From positions 298,501-362,500 of the forward strand of contig JALIRH010000149.1 of assembly GCA_023055505.1 (NCBI GenBank): DNA of 64,000 bases, read 5' to 3'. Source of the stretch: Callipepla californica brunnescens (lineage: Eukaryota > Chordata > Aves > Galliformes > Odontophoridae). The position numbers and the translations under genes were made by a program. Below are positions 38,963 to 50,539 of this stretch, piece by piece; the stretch's first letter is position 1, and every line of letters begins with the position of its first letter. Below the pieces are notes generated by a model. It did not search any database. It was not told the DNA's origin and saw nothing but the letters and a program-made list of their open reading frames with translations.

Positions 38963-40257
38963 CCAAAAAATAAGTTCACAAACATAGTATAATTCTTTGA
39001 TCCCTTTTGACATCCAAGTATAGGATAGACTTAAATGTTCCCAGATAAAATCAGAACTTACTAAGAATTTTAAGTTCTCCTTAGACATAACCTGGAGTTC
39101 CCCAACATCTGGATCTGCTTTGTATCTTGGTTTTGCCAGCAACACTTCATGTCTGCTAGATGGTCTATAGAGTCTCATGTATTCAAAGACCTTCACATTT
39201 ATGAAAGTATGCAAAAAAGATTTGCTGTTGTACCTTCATTTTTGGAAATTTGTAATGATAAAACACAGTTACAACAGGGGTTGGTATAATAGAATATTTA
39301 AATATCTGTCATCTTGATAATGATTATAGTTATTAGACATTGGAACAATTTCCACAGAGACAACTAGTCCCTGGAGACATCCTTCTAGTTATTTATCTCA
39401 GGACTGTCATTCTTCCTTATGCATCTGCTCTACCTCAGCCAGGGACTGAAGGCTAGACTCAGATCACCCACTGAAATTCCCAAGTCAAACCACAGATAAG
39501 AAACCAAACAAGTTTTGGCCCTCTTTCTCTGTGTAATCTAAGACTTCTTATCTGACTGGCACTAATGTGTATCTGCTAAGTAGCTCAGACTACAATAATT
39601 AAAAAAATTAATAATAAATCATGGAAATATTTCTATATGGTATCAGTAAGAGAAAAAAGTTATGTTTTATTTCCATCTTTTTCTGTTGTGAATCTAGGTA
39701 ATAATTAACTTCATAAAAATAAGACATAAAATCTGAAAAAAATAAAAATAAGAACACTATTGTATCCAATTTGTATAAATTATCCTATTTAATTTAAGCC
39801 AAGGCACGATTTTCCTTTTTACTTGTGTTTTCTTGTGAACTGAAATAATCTGGAGGTATGCATTTACATGGTATACCCAACCACTTCTATCCATAAATAT
39901 ACTTTGTGCAGATTGTTTTCAAAAGTATTCTCTCATGGTGTCTTCTTTACTATGGTATTAGGTTCTAAACTCATTGCAATTATTGACAAAAGCCCCTCCT
40001 TATTGAAAGGAGAAACTCTGAAAGATAAAAAGTTAGTGCAATCTAAACAAACCAATTTATACACCACATTTCATTTAATATCAAAGGGACAAGAAGATAT
40101 CTACCCAAACCACAGTAGCAAATACTGACTCCTGAATGCATTGGCATTTTCCACATTTCAGTTCAAGTTACAGTATTCTCAGCTGATAGAGTCACTGAAT
40201 ATACAAGCATTTTTTATAGATGCACATGGTTTCAATGACTCTAAACTTATTAGTTTG

Positions 40258-40302
40258 TTTTTCTTTTTTTTTTTTTCTTTCTTCTTTTTTTTTTTTTTTA
40301 AT
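40258..40302. repeat. T-rich low-complexity tract
   Basis: Two long T runs separated by CTTTCTTC. No transposon end adjoins it. Confidence 0.9.
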
Positions 40303-40754
40303 TTCAAGGCATAGCCCTGAAGACTGAATGGCAGCCAGGCATAGCCACGTCAAGAAAGGCTGCTGATGTAAACTGAATTAAATCTAGTATAATACTGAAT
40401 AAATGATTGCTACTGAAAGGAGAAATAAACAAAATTAATTAAAAATCTGTTTAGTTTTAACAAAATATATTTCTGTCAGACTCCAAAGGTAATTTTATTC
40501 AACAAGGAACACCAAAGTGTGGTCACTGTTTCAAGGTTATAATGCTGAGATGAATAGCACCTTTCATAACAGAGTCCTCAATAACCTCTGGACTTGATCC
40601 TGAAAATACTTTGTATGTAATTACGTTGGCTTCAGCTGTACTACTTCAGGGTGGGTTTCACTCACTTAACATTAGATCTTTAGAAGCAGACATGTAAGCT
40701 CCCTCTGCAGTCAAAGAAGAGAGACAAAAGGAAAACTTAAGGAGGAAGTTATGT

Positions 40755-40777
40755 TCATTTATTTATTTATTTATTTT
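40755..40777. repeat. (ATTT)n microsatellite
   Basis: About five ATTT units; a short tetranucleotide run. Confidence 0.85.
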
Positions 40778-41124
40778 AATTAATCATTGCTCAGAGATCC
40801 TAATCTTTCTCTATTTTCTGTAAGGAGCCTGTATGATTTGAAACCTTCTTTATAGGAAATAAATTTATTTGCAAATACAGATGCATTAGTGTTTGATGGC
40901 AAAGCCTGGCACCCACAAACTAGTCAACTGATGTGCTTGTGTAGAGAAGCAATCCGTGCAATATTAATCACATTTATTGTGGAATATACACTAGGAACAA
41001 CAGATATATCCTTTGGCTAGAAAGCTGGCAGCCTAAAGGACATACAGCGTAAAAAACATGCATGCTACACTACAACTAAACCTGGATGAAGCTGTGATGT
41101 GAATGGGAGTAGTATGTGAGAAGG

Positions 41125-41302
41125 ACTCACTTTGTCCATGAACACAGCAATGGGATGAGAGGGCTACAGTTCCCATCCAAACCAGCTCATTTTCTCACCT
41201 GACTTCTTACCTGGTGTAGGGAACCTGCTTTGGCAGGGGGGTGGACTCGATGATCTCTTGAGGTCCCTTCCAACCCCTATGATTCTATGATTCTACGATT
41301 CA
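41125..41302 (+). mobile_element. CR1 LINE 3' end, + orientation, internally decayed
   Basis: The last 95 bp are a well-preserved CR1 end (GGGAACCTGCTTTGGCAGGG, CGATGATCTCTTGAGGTCCC, then ATTCTATG ATTCTACG ATT). Upstream, ACAGCAATGGGATGAGAGGG at 41146-41165 fits an earlier CR1 motif, so the copy probably starts near 41125 with the intervening part shortened. Confidence 0.92.
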
Positions 41303-44300
41303 TGGGAAAGATTGAGTTGTGCTCTCATAAAAACTTCCATCGAGCTGTGAATTAAGATAAAAAGCAAGAAAAAGTTTTTGGAATTTGTCTTCTATTCACT
41401 GGGTTTAGATGCCCTACTAACCTCTTCTGCAAGTGTAAGTAAGTTCTTTGTACAGTGAAACCCAAACCTAAAATTTTGAATTTTTCCTTCAGAACTCCAT
41501 GATCCACAGTTTCTATGAATTGGTGCCTGTCTGCATTAGAAATTATGAGGTGATCTTCAAGTTCAGAGTCCTTTTCCTTCAAACTCATTGCACGGGTACA
41601 TTATGAAAGGACTTAAAAAGAATACTAACATAGAACATGTAAACAAATGTACCATACAAAGTTACTGTGTTCATCGTTCTGACAGAGCTGAAAACTACCA
41701 ACTTTCAGATAAACTTTATAAAGTCTTAGCTAGTAGTATATTATTTTAAGCTGCTAACAAAAGTCTTACTTCACTGGTGAAGTTATAAAAAATACAATGA
41801 TTACACAGCTTAAGGGAAAAAAAATTAATGCAATAAAAATATTATTTATTGAGTACAGTGAACATGAGCCGACATAATGTACATTATAAACCATAATGGC
41901 ATTTGGTTACATTTAACACTATTTTGCTTGCAAAGTGATCATCTACTGTTAAGATTTGCTTTAAAATGAATAGGAGAAAAAAATCCAAGAATAAATAATA
42001 AATAGAGGGTGTTTTGGAGAAAGCTATGTTTTAGAGCCACTGAGAACATTTCTATCTATAGAACTTTTGCTTGGATGTTTGTCTTCTTCTAACCACAAGT
42101 ACATATTTTCAGTAGAAAAGACGTAACTTTTGGGCATTCACAATGATTTGTTCATGCTAAGGATAAACAGAACTAGATATCCCATGTTCTGAGATAAGAA
42201 AATACATAGAATCTTTTCTTGTAATAGCACTCATGTTTTATTAAAATGAAGGGATATTTTATTATTGCTACAGACATTGCTGAGGGGAACTGGAATTCTC
42301 TGGACACAGCTCAGAGCTCAATTTATTCCTACCCTTCCCTGCTTGATGCTAAAGCCAATAAATCAAAAGAGCAGTTGTTGCCATTCAGTGAAAGTGGGAT
42401 AAGGCCTTAAAGCAATTAGTTCAACCACTAGTTTCACTGGCAGTAGAGACAGGAGATAGAAATGCCCTTTCATAGAATACTGGAGAAATATAATTTTCCT
42501 AAAGTGGGAAAATGAGTTTCAGTTAATTTTTCATGAAAATGGATTTCTTGTCCAACTCATAAAATACATAGCACTGCAGGACCTCAGAAGGCACTTTCCA
42601 ACCCAGGACATGTGGAAATACAACAATCTTTTGTCCAGTCATAGTATTTATTTTGCAGAAACTCGATACCAGACATGATCTGTAGACAAGATTTTTAATC
42701 TTCCCACCATAACTGGGCCAGATCTCACCTGCACTGTACAGCTAAGCTTGGGCTGGAGTTGATGAAGATGGCTGCAGATCTTTGGAGAAGAGAGACTAAA
42801 CACTGACAAGAAGGTACCTCTGACATGACATTATTCAATTTCTACCTAGGTCTGACGAGCTAAGTTAAACATAATGAACTCCAATGGAGTTTGAACATGT
42901 TCAGTAATTCAAGAACAGATCCTCTATGACTAAATTTTGATAATTAGCCAATAACTTGACAGCAAGACAAAATGGGATATTCTGCTTTTACCGAATTATT
43001 TCAGGAAGGCTTTGTCTACTTTTATGTGACATCTTAGAATTTTCTCTGGACCTTTTATAACCATTTTTCTTTGCCTTTTTATTTATTTACTTTTTTATTT
43101 TGTACAACTCAGTGACAATGGATTATCTTTTACATCTTGTAGCTTCTTCACAAAACTGTTAAGACAGAAAGAGTCTTGACCTCCCTCTGTTCTAACTGCT
43201 TCTTGTTTCCAATACTTTGGATGAGTCAGAACTGGGGATGATAAGGTAGAAACAAATATACAAACAACTGCAAAAAAAGAAGGGGAGTGGTGAGTTTACA
43301 GAAGCACGGCTCTGTCAATACAAGTTGGCATGTTTAGCCACTTTATAACTTGACATAATAAGGATGTTCCTTTTCAGATACTTGGTTCACTGTGATGACC
43401 CATGCATGAAAAGAAAATAAAAAGAAAGATATATATATATATATATTTAAAAATATATAGTGCTAGAAACAAATCAGATTACAGTTACAACTTCAAAGCT
43501 CTGTCAAAGCTATATTATAAAGAAAGAAAAGGAGCAGATCTTGACTCTGGCTTTAAGGTTTGATAGGATGGGAGAAGACCTGAAATTCATGTGGAGTATT
43601 CTGCAGGTGATGCATTATTGTTACCAATACTAAAGAAAACAAACACTGTCCTCCTCCCAAATCCTGGGACAAGGAGTGTGCTGGGAGCCTGGTCTTTCTC
43701 TAGGGTTCCCACAGCAGTCAGCTTAGATGAAGAAGCACAGGCCAACAAGCAAACTCTGACTAATCCTGTTCAGATAAGACAAAATTTTGAGTTCCAAAAG
43801 AAGAAAAACAGCCTTTATTTCCTGACAAACTGTAAGGTTTCAGCACCTTGCTAATACTATTCTGCTTCTTATTAATTCTTTTTAGAGCCCTCAACTTTTA
43901 GTAATTTTCTTCTCTCTATATCTAACCTTTACATGCCCCTTCATCAATGAGTACAGGATCCATTGTTGTCAGTGAAAATGTGTCTGCTACCTTCAAAGAC
44001 TGCTGACCTAGATTATTGGACAGTGTTGGACTCTGAATTGGATTGTATTGCAAGTGTTGGACCCAGACTGAGAAAATGCCTCAACAGAAGCTGGGGGTGT
44101 TCAGTGCCTGTGTCCTCACAGGTCTGGTGGCTTAGTCACAAATACAGGCACTTGAGGTTGAGTGGAATTGCTAGTTTCCATTCTCATCTAATTGCCCCTC
44201 CCCACCTGCCAACCCATCCTTCCAGAGGTTTCTCTACTCCCACATGAATTGACCTTCATATGAATCATGTCTTTCACTACATAAATGCCAGATAAGGAAC

Positions 44301-46764
44301 AAGCCAAGTAGAGAAGCTGCTCCATGTTTGGTACTTCCATCTCTGCTGCTTGGGCTGAAAACACTCTTCAGGCCGTCCATGTTTCTGTCACTGTTTTCAG
44401 AATTATTAATGGAACTCAGCATGGAAATGAATGTCTATAGTGTGGCAACTTGCTGATGCATCATTTTTCTACTGTAACCTTCACTAAGAGATGACTTATT
44501 TACATTGGTAGTTTATCTTAGATGAAAATATTTTTCTCTGCAAAATGCCTGTTTGGCATGACAGTAACTTGACAGTGTTCAGACTTAAGATCAAGCAGAA
44601 AAATAAGGGAATAGAAGGTAACACAAGCAGCTTAACTTCACAGTTTTATTCATTTGTTAAAGATCTATTTGGTCATTTGATTCATGCTTGTGGGAGAGAA
44701 AAGAAGGCAAATTTCTGATGTTGAACTTCTGCTCTTTTATGAGCCACTCAACCTTACAGAAAATCTGAACAGTTGCCCAAGGCTTTGGGTGTGGACTTCA
44801 GTCTTAGGGGAGAATCAAATAAGCTGTAAAAGTGGAAAAAAAAAAAAAAAAGGAGATAACAGACTTTTCAACTTTGTATTTGTAAGAATGTGTTGATTAT
44901 ACCTTCCACCCACCAGCTTCTCTTCTGCAGGAAAAATAAAGTCATCATCATCACCCTCACTATAATCACCACATCTCTGCAATGTTAAAAAGAACACCTC
45001 CTATTAAAACTTTACCCAATTTTTGTAAATTTGGCAGAAATTCCTGTAATGTTTAGGGCGCTTCTAAAACTCTGTAAGGGGCAAACGCAGCTGTGATCAA
45101 AAAAAGGTCACTCAGAAAGGCAGCACTGATGCAGTGAGAAAGGTACATTTTCTTCCAATGACTCCCAGTAAAGCCATCCTTACCTACACTTGAGATCTTC
45201 TGAACAGTGGTCTAAAATGAATGCCATACCCAGTTATTTAAAACGACACTGTGCAGATGGCGCAACCTTGGGTAACCCTGTTGTATGACCTTAGTAATAG
45301 AACAAGAAGCTGCATTCATTCTGTGCTCCCTGCACTGAAATCCAGTGAACTTTCTCTTTTAATTCAGCAAAGAGCCACTAGAGGGCATCTTTTTTCTTGG
45401 TTTCTTCCACATCAACGTTGAGCTTCATTATTTCTCAAATTCTTTTCAAAAACGATGAATTTTCTGTTATTTATTCCACCAAGAATATGTGTTCTCATGA
45501 TCTGCAAGAATAAAATGCAGCTCCTGAAATAAAATCACTTTCAAAAACGTTTTCATTTACACTTCACTGACTGTAAAATGCTTCCACAAATGGGCAAAGA
45601 ACACGTTCACGATGATTTCTTTTTCACTTGAGACTGAAATATCGCCAGCATGTGAAGCAAGTAGTACTTTCCAGCATTTCTTTTCTTTTTACCAGGATTG
45701 ACGTTTTCAGAATACATCAAATTATATTGTTCCAATGAATGCTTCAAAATTCACCAGGGATTTTCCTTCCATCAATCTGCTCCTCATTTTCTCCTTGCTG
45801 GACTCCTTTGGGTCCAAAAAACAGTTACTAACAAAGTGTCTGTGATGCTCAGTCAGGATCTAGAAACAAGGTGAAGTGCAAGAATTATTCTACAGAAAAC
45901 AAATATGCAAACTGGGCTCTAATCTGGGTCCTGCCCATCCCATTGGTAACTGTGTTAAATCTAGACATTAAAGCATTGGGAAAAATTATTGATGCTAATG
46001 AAATAAATACAGAAAATCAGATATAAAATCCCCCTTTGAAAGCATTAAAACTGCAGAAGTCAAAGGCTACTAGGGAATAACCTGCCTGAGAATTGCTCTG
46101 TTTATTTTGTGGGAGCATAAGGCACATGTAGACAAGCAGAGTCTGTGTATCTCTGTGTACAGAACTTCTAAAAACATCAGGCTGGTACTGTCATTAAAAA
46201 AATAATAATAATTAATTAAAAAGTGTAAAGTGCAAAGCTGGCTTTTGATGAAATTTTTAAAAAAACATCTTTAGATTCTATGCTGTACACTCAGGCCACC
46301 CATCTGACATGAATGATAGGTGAGGGTGAAGTTCTGCTGAAGTGAGTTAACATGATGGAAACTCCAATATTTTCCTCTGGACTTCTTTGATTCTGTTCTG
46401 CAACCATGTCTTCAGCTGAAGGCTTTCAATCTGTGCTCTTCATTGAGGGAAACACCATTTTTTTGAAAAAGCTTCAGTGTGCCCTTTCTGGAAGTGTCTG
46501 ATGCTATCTGTGCCATGTGTTCTGTGGCTCTCAGCCTGTGGGCAGGAAAGCTCTTCCTTGGGCAGCCACAGAAGGAAACATGTTGGAGCAAAGGGTTTGG
46601 TGTGGGAGTGGGTTGGTACAGGAGACAAATTCTGTCTTAGGAAGCGGTCTGCAACTTGCAAAAGCTGGAGAACCACCGATGTTGCACATTCCACGGGCAA
46701 AAAATAAATGCAAAGGCAGATGGATGTATCCCTGGCAGCTACAGCTTTGCACATGTGCTTCTGT
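41303..46764. other. AT-rich DNA upstream of the CpG island, no gene recognised
   Basis: An (AT)n run lies at 43429-43446 and an A tract at 44836-44851. Frames of up to 104 codons on both strands at 46440-46813 overlap each other and show no recognisable domain. No exon is identified. Confidence 0.5.
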
Positions 46765-46913
46765 CCAGGGAGATGATGGAGTCACTGCCCCTGGAAGCAT
46801 TCAAGAGACGTAGATTTTACACAGAGGGACATGGTTTTGTGGGCAGTATTGGTGGTAGGTTGGAGTAGGTGATCTTAGAGGTCTTTTCCAATCTTAATGA
46901 TTCTGTGATTCTC
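46765..46913 (+). mobile_element. short CR1 LINE 3' end, + orientation
   Basis: Contains GGGAGATGATGGAGTCACTG, CCCTGGAAGCATTCAAGAGA and GATCTTAGAGGTCTTTTCCA, ending in TTAATGATTCTGTGATTCT near 46913. It lies about 200 bp before the CpG island begins. Confidence 0.92.
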
Positions 46914-47311
46914 CAAAACATGTACCAACCCCTATAGCCCTATGGCTGCTGCCCAGCTGTTTTTACTCCTTATCAGAAAGCACACAGAGCTCCTTTTTCT
47001 GTCTGCCACTCAGCAAGCTGCACTGTGCTGCGGGAATAGCGTGTGACGAACTTTTGTTATGATCTGGTTCAGCATCTGTGCAGCATAATCACAACATCAG
47101 GGTGAGCTGTGCCAACCCAGAGGGTTGTACGAGCACAGGAGAGTTCTGTGCTCGAACAGAAAGTGCCATGAGCGCAAGGTCTCCGTGTGCCCCATCTGTG
47201 CACGCTTCTGCCGCAATTCTATGTGCGTACGCCGTGCTGCAATTGCTTGGCACTGACCGCGGGCTGGGACAGACTCCGGGAGCAGCAACAGTGGGTGTGT
47301 GCGCCTGGGCT

Positions 47312-47341
47312 GGCGGACACACGCACACGCACACGCGCGAG
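47312..47341. repeat. CACACGC/CACGC-rich short repeat
   Basis: Short alternating purine-pyrimidine run (ACACGCACACGC and variants) rich in CpG, inside the CpG island. Such sequence can adopt Z-DNA. Confidence 0.75.
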
Positions 47342-47459
47342 CAGCCCATTTGCTGGACGGGTGTGCATGTGCGTGCGAGGGTGTGGAAAGGGGTGGCGGG
47401 GATGGAGGAAGGGAAGCCAGGGGAAAGTCTGACACTTAGAGCAGAAGGAGCGAGACCCT

Positions 47460-47483
47460 CCGCCGCCGCCGCCGCCGCCGCCG
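47460..47483. repeat. (CCG)8 trinucleotide repeat
   Basis: Eight perfect CCG units in the CpG island. In the + frame of the ATG at 47402 they encode seven alanines. CCG runs are common in vertebrate 5' UTRs and may vary in length. Confidence 0.95.
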
Positions 47484-47515
47484 GGGAGGAGCCGGCCCGG
47501 CTCGCAACGCCTCCT

Positions 47516-47545
47516 GATCCCGATCCCCATCCCGATCCCGATCCC
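47516..47545. repeat. GATCCC hexamer repeat
   Basis: About five units of GATCCC with one variant (CATCCC). In the + frame it encodes alternating Asp-Pro with a single His. Confidence 0.9.
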
Positions 47546-47594
47546 GGCCCCGCACCGCGCTCAGCCCGCATCGTTCCTCCTCTCCGCTGCCCTC

Positions 47595-47600
47595 AGGTAC
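47595..47600 (+). other. possible 5' splice donor (CAG/GTACC)
   Basis: Reads AG/GTAC with C before it. It matches the core donor but is weaker than the site 66 bp downstream because positions +4 and +5 depart from consensus. Confidence 0.3.
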
Positions 47601-47660
47601 CACTCAACCCCACCGCTCCGCGCCGCGCCCTGCAGCTTTTTTCCTCCGAGAAAAAGGTGC

Positions 47661-47668
47661 AGGTGAGG
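47661..47668 (+). other. possible 5' splice donor (GCAG/GTGAGG)
   Basis: AG/GTGAGG with C at -3 is a strong match to the vertebrate donor consensus MAG/GTRAGT. It is placed where a first exon of a CpG-island promoter would end, followed by a less CpG-dense sequence. Confidence 0.45.
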
Positions 47669-47834
47669 GAGAAAGTGCACGCAGTCCCCTTCTTCTTGCT
47701 TGTCCCGGAGCCTCCTCCCGCCTCGGGACGCCTGGCACCTGGCGGAGATCTTGGGCCACCTGCCCGGCTCTCAGAGACGGGGTGGGAGCCGCGTTGAGGG
47801 CTGCTGCCCGCGGGTAGTCCCTCCGCTCTGCCCT

Positions 47835-47843
47835 GGGCGGGGT
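47835..47843 (+). promoter_or_regulatory. GC box (SP1/KLF-type site)
   Basis: GGGCGGGGT matches the SP1 core GGGCGG. It lies about 170 bp downstream of the stronger donor, so it would act as an intronic or downstream promoter element if transcription runs rightwards. Confidence 0.5.
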
Positions 47844-48090
47844 GGGGTTGAGGGGTCGGGGAGAGGGATATGGAGTTTGACTGTTAAAGGCTGTGATGTG
47901 GAGGGAGGGGGTTTCGGTCCCGCAGGACCGGCACCCGTGCGTTGGCTCCTGCTTTACGTCGGTGTCAGGGTGATGCAAAGGGCAGAGTTAGCCCGCATCC
48001 ATAAGGGAAACTCGTGCTTGAGTGGTGGCCGAATTCCTTCTGTCCCGCACAGTCCTGCCATAAGTGCAGCTCTGCCGGACGGCTCCATCA

Positions 48091-50539
48091 CTTGGAACAG
48101 CAGAGCACCTGGTGGCCTGAGCTAGTCAGTGGAACGAGATTGTTTCTCTTTTGGCACTGACAGCCCCTCCTTTGCTTTGTGCAATAACATAGAGGGTGGT
48201 AAAGCTCCTTGTTTTGCAGCATTAAAAAACGAAAGTTGTTGCTTCTAAGAGTGGAAACATTCCCGAGTGTGTTAGGTAACTGGTGGCTGTGTACTGAGGA
48301 AGCACAGGGCAGCCACCTATGTTTCCTTAGTTCCTTATGTTTCGCTTCACTTTGCTTTGAAATGGGAAAACTTGTGCAAGAACAATAGAGATCAATGGGG
48401 CAGTCTGACCACGAACGGAGAGCAGTGCTGAGAAAGCAGCAGCTCTACCCTGCATCTGTGGCTCATGGCAGAGGCCATGAAGATGCGGGCTACAACTTTT
48501 GCAAGGTTTTTAGCATGCTGCTTTTTGCTTCTTTTCCTATTAACATCTAGATCTAGAGAATAGGCTGAAGTGAGTTGAGTTTGCTGTTAGCCACTGGTAT
48601 GTGATATGGCACAATATTTTACTACTGTTTTCAAAGCCCTCATCAGTATAGCTGATGTGATTTTCATCTGCCTTTTAGGTAGCTTATTATGGGCCTGATC
48701 CTGAAAGGCATTGGTTGTCATCTCCTGCAAAGGTTCTAACAGCCAAAGTCTTACCTAATTCAGTGAAAACTCGGTGTCTAAATATCTTTCCAAGGAGGAA
48801 TTTGAGTATTTTTAACTGTAATTATAAACCTGATGCTGGACAGAGGTACCCAAATTCTGCAGGTGTCACTCTTCCTTAAAATTTCCAAGGCACATCCTGC
48901 TCTGAGATGCTTCATATATGGCAGCATTTCAGCCTTGATCAGGCAGAGAGCAGCTTGGCTTTACTTCTGTTTGAACTTTATTTTGGCTTCAGAATCCAGA
49001 CTAGCCTGAGATCCAGGAACTAAATTAACTTTCCCTTTTCTTACCACTGGATCAGTCCAAAGGGGCTCCTCAGAGTTAGGTGAACAGAATGGACTCCTCA
49101 TTAGGTGCAGTGCTGAAGCACAGAAATCTGCTCCAAATCAGGCAGAAGTCTCTTACAGTTGGTATGAGGGCTCTGTACGTGGCATGCTTTAACCAGAAAT
49201 GGAAATAGAATCTTCACCAGTACCCTCTGCCATGTGTTAAAGGATAACTGCGGTTACAAGAGCTGACAGAAGATGCTCTCAGGACAACAATCCTAGTAAA
49301 AGAGAAGTATCTGCAGTCGTTCTGAATAAAATGAGTAAATCTCAGAAAGTTATAATTGGCTTGGTGGGTTGCTGTGGTCAGGGTCCCTTGAAGAACGATA
49401 CCTGTGTTGGAGGCCATTCTCATGTGCCAACATCCACCTGCATCTCTCCAGCTGCTGTGGTGTCAGCAGAGATTCCAAAACACTCTTCATACACTCTTCA
49501 TAGTTGCTCTGATCTCATCATACTTCTCAATGTATATATATATTTACTATTGTTGGTTCTTTTTTGGGGGGGTGATCTTTTCACTATGCAAGCAAGTTAT
49601 ACTGGACCCTTGCAAATCTGTTTAGATTTTGCAACAGAATTAAATGAAAAGAGTCCCTAAGAAACAAAAACATTTTAATTAACCCGGAATATTAAATTGA
49701 AATTGATGTTGCTCATTGGAAAAGTGCCCTTTAAAGCTGCATCGTTATTACTCAGAGATTCAATACTGATAATTAAACAAATCAGCACTTTTATAAAAAG
49801 CCAAGCCAAAGCATGAAACAATCCCTGCAAATCCTATTCCTACTATGGTCCTGCCAGTAGTGGTGTGCTTAGCATCTCCTGCCCTGTTCCATTACACAAT
49901 AAATGGAAGTACAACTGTTCTACAAAGTCAGAATCTTTATGGTTTATTCTGCAGCAAGTCATAATCTCGGAGAGTTTCTCTGTAAGAATGCCGTCAGGTT
50001 GAGGTGGTAAAAGTAACAATATATTTCTGGATTCTTTTGGAATTCTTGTTTTATGGTTTCTTTATTCATTTTACTCCTATAGAAATTTGAAATATTAGGT
50101 GTTTCTTCACCGTTTAGCACTGCAGTGTAGACATACTGGTTACCTGTGGCTCTGGAGGAGCTGATTCATCAGCTGGGAATCAGCTGAATTCCCAGCACAT
50201 ACCGGCATGTCTTTGGCTAAAACCCCTAGCACTGGAATTGGCCACTGAACCACCTCTGTAGTCTTTGAGGTTTTCTACATGAGGGAATCCTTCACTACTG
50301 GTTAAGCAGGCTTTCCCACCACGCTCTCCTGGCAGGGCAGCCTGCGGGACAGCCAGGGTTATATTTGGCCCATTGTCATTTTAACCCGGGGAAAATGCTT
50401 AAGGTGCACACTGAGTGTCCTTAAATCAAATTGGCACAGCGAACGTGTGATGTCTTTGCTTTCCTTGCCTTCTGGACTTTCTCCAGCTGAAAACAAGCCC
50501 AAGAGAGGCTCAGAGCAAAGCAGTGCCTGAGCGACATGG
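48091..50539. other. intron-like or intergenic DNA after the CpG island
   Basis: CpG density drops after 48090. A possible old dispersed-repeat shred starts at 48691. A 25-bp hairpin lies at 50172-50196. No exon with acceptor, open frame and recognisable protein is seen. Confidence 0.5.
50172..50196. other. perfect 9-bp hairpin with 7-base loop
   Basis: GCTGGGAAT (50172-50180) pairs with ATTCCCAGC (50188-50196) around the loop CAGCTGA, which itself contains the palindrome CAGCTG, an E-box. It could be a transcription-factor site cluster or chance. Confidence 0.8.

Larger units (their letters stand above)
38963..41124. other. AT-rich DNA, no gene recognised
   Basis: It contains T-rich low-complexity sequence at 40258-40302 and an (ATTT)n run at 40755-40777. 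A possible old dispersed-repeat shred lies at 40588-40675. No exon recognised. Confidence 0.55.
47402..47662 (+). other. candidate first exon, possible N-terminal coding segment
   Basis: An ATG at 47402 has G at -3 and G at +4, a good Kozak context. It opens a frame of 87 codons to the donor at 47662 (GCAG/GTGAGG); an alternative donor at 47596 (CAG/GTACC) would end it after 65 codons. Both donors leave the frame in phase 0. The product would have a run of seven alanines from the CCG repeat and a PDPDPHPDPDP stretch from the GATCCC repeat. GC-rich DNA easily stays open by chance, and the frame is also open upstream to 47078, so this may well be 5' UTR. I recognise no protein. Confidence 0.3.
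47125..48090. promoter_or_regulatory. CpG island, probable gene promoter and first exon
   Basis: CpG dinucleotides are rare through the rest of the window but dense here, peaking at 47430-47850. The region has (CCG)8, a GATCCC repeat, CACACGC repeats and a GC box (GGGCGGGGT, 47835-47843). Unmethylated CpG islands of this size usually mark vertebrate promoters. Strong 5' splice donor matches occur on the + strand (CAG/GTACC at 47596 and GCAG/GTGAGG at 47662), which favours transcription to the right, but a leftward or divergent promoter cannot be excluded. No TATA box is evident, as is usual for this promoter class. The gene is not identified. Confidence 0.8.

Noticed and set aside
42555..42612. 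CR1-like phrase (CACTTTCCAACCCAGGACAT)
   Set aside because: Only about 25 bp fit the CR1 tail and no octamers follow; too short to call.
47078..47401. Upstream part of a 239-codon + strand frame, beginning at ATG 47078
   Set aside because: It starts outside the island core in AT-mixed DNA, has no recognisable domain, and stop codons are depleted simply by GC content. Overlapping open frames exist on both strands.
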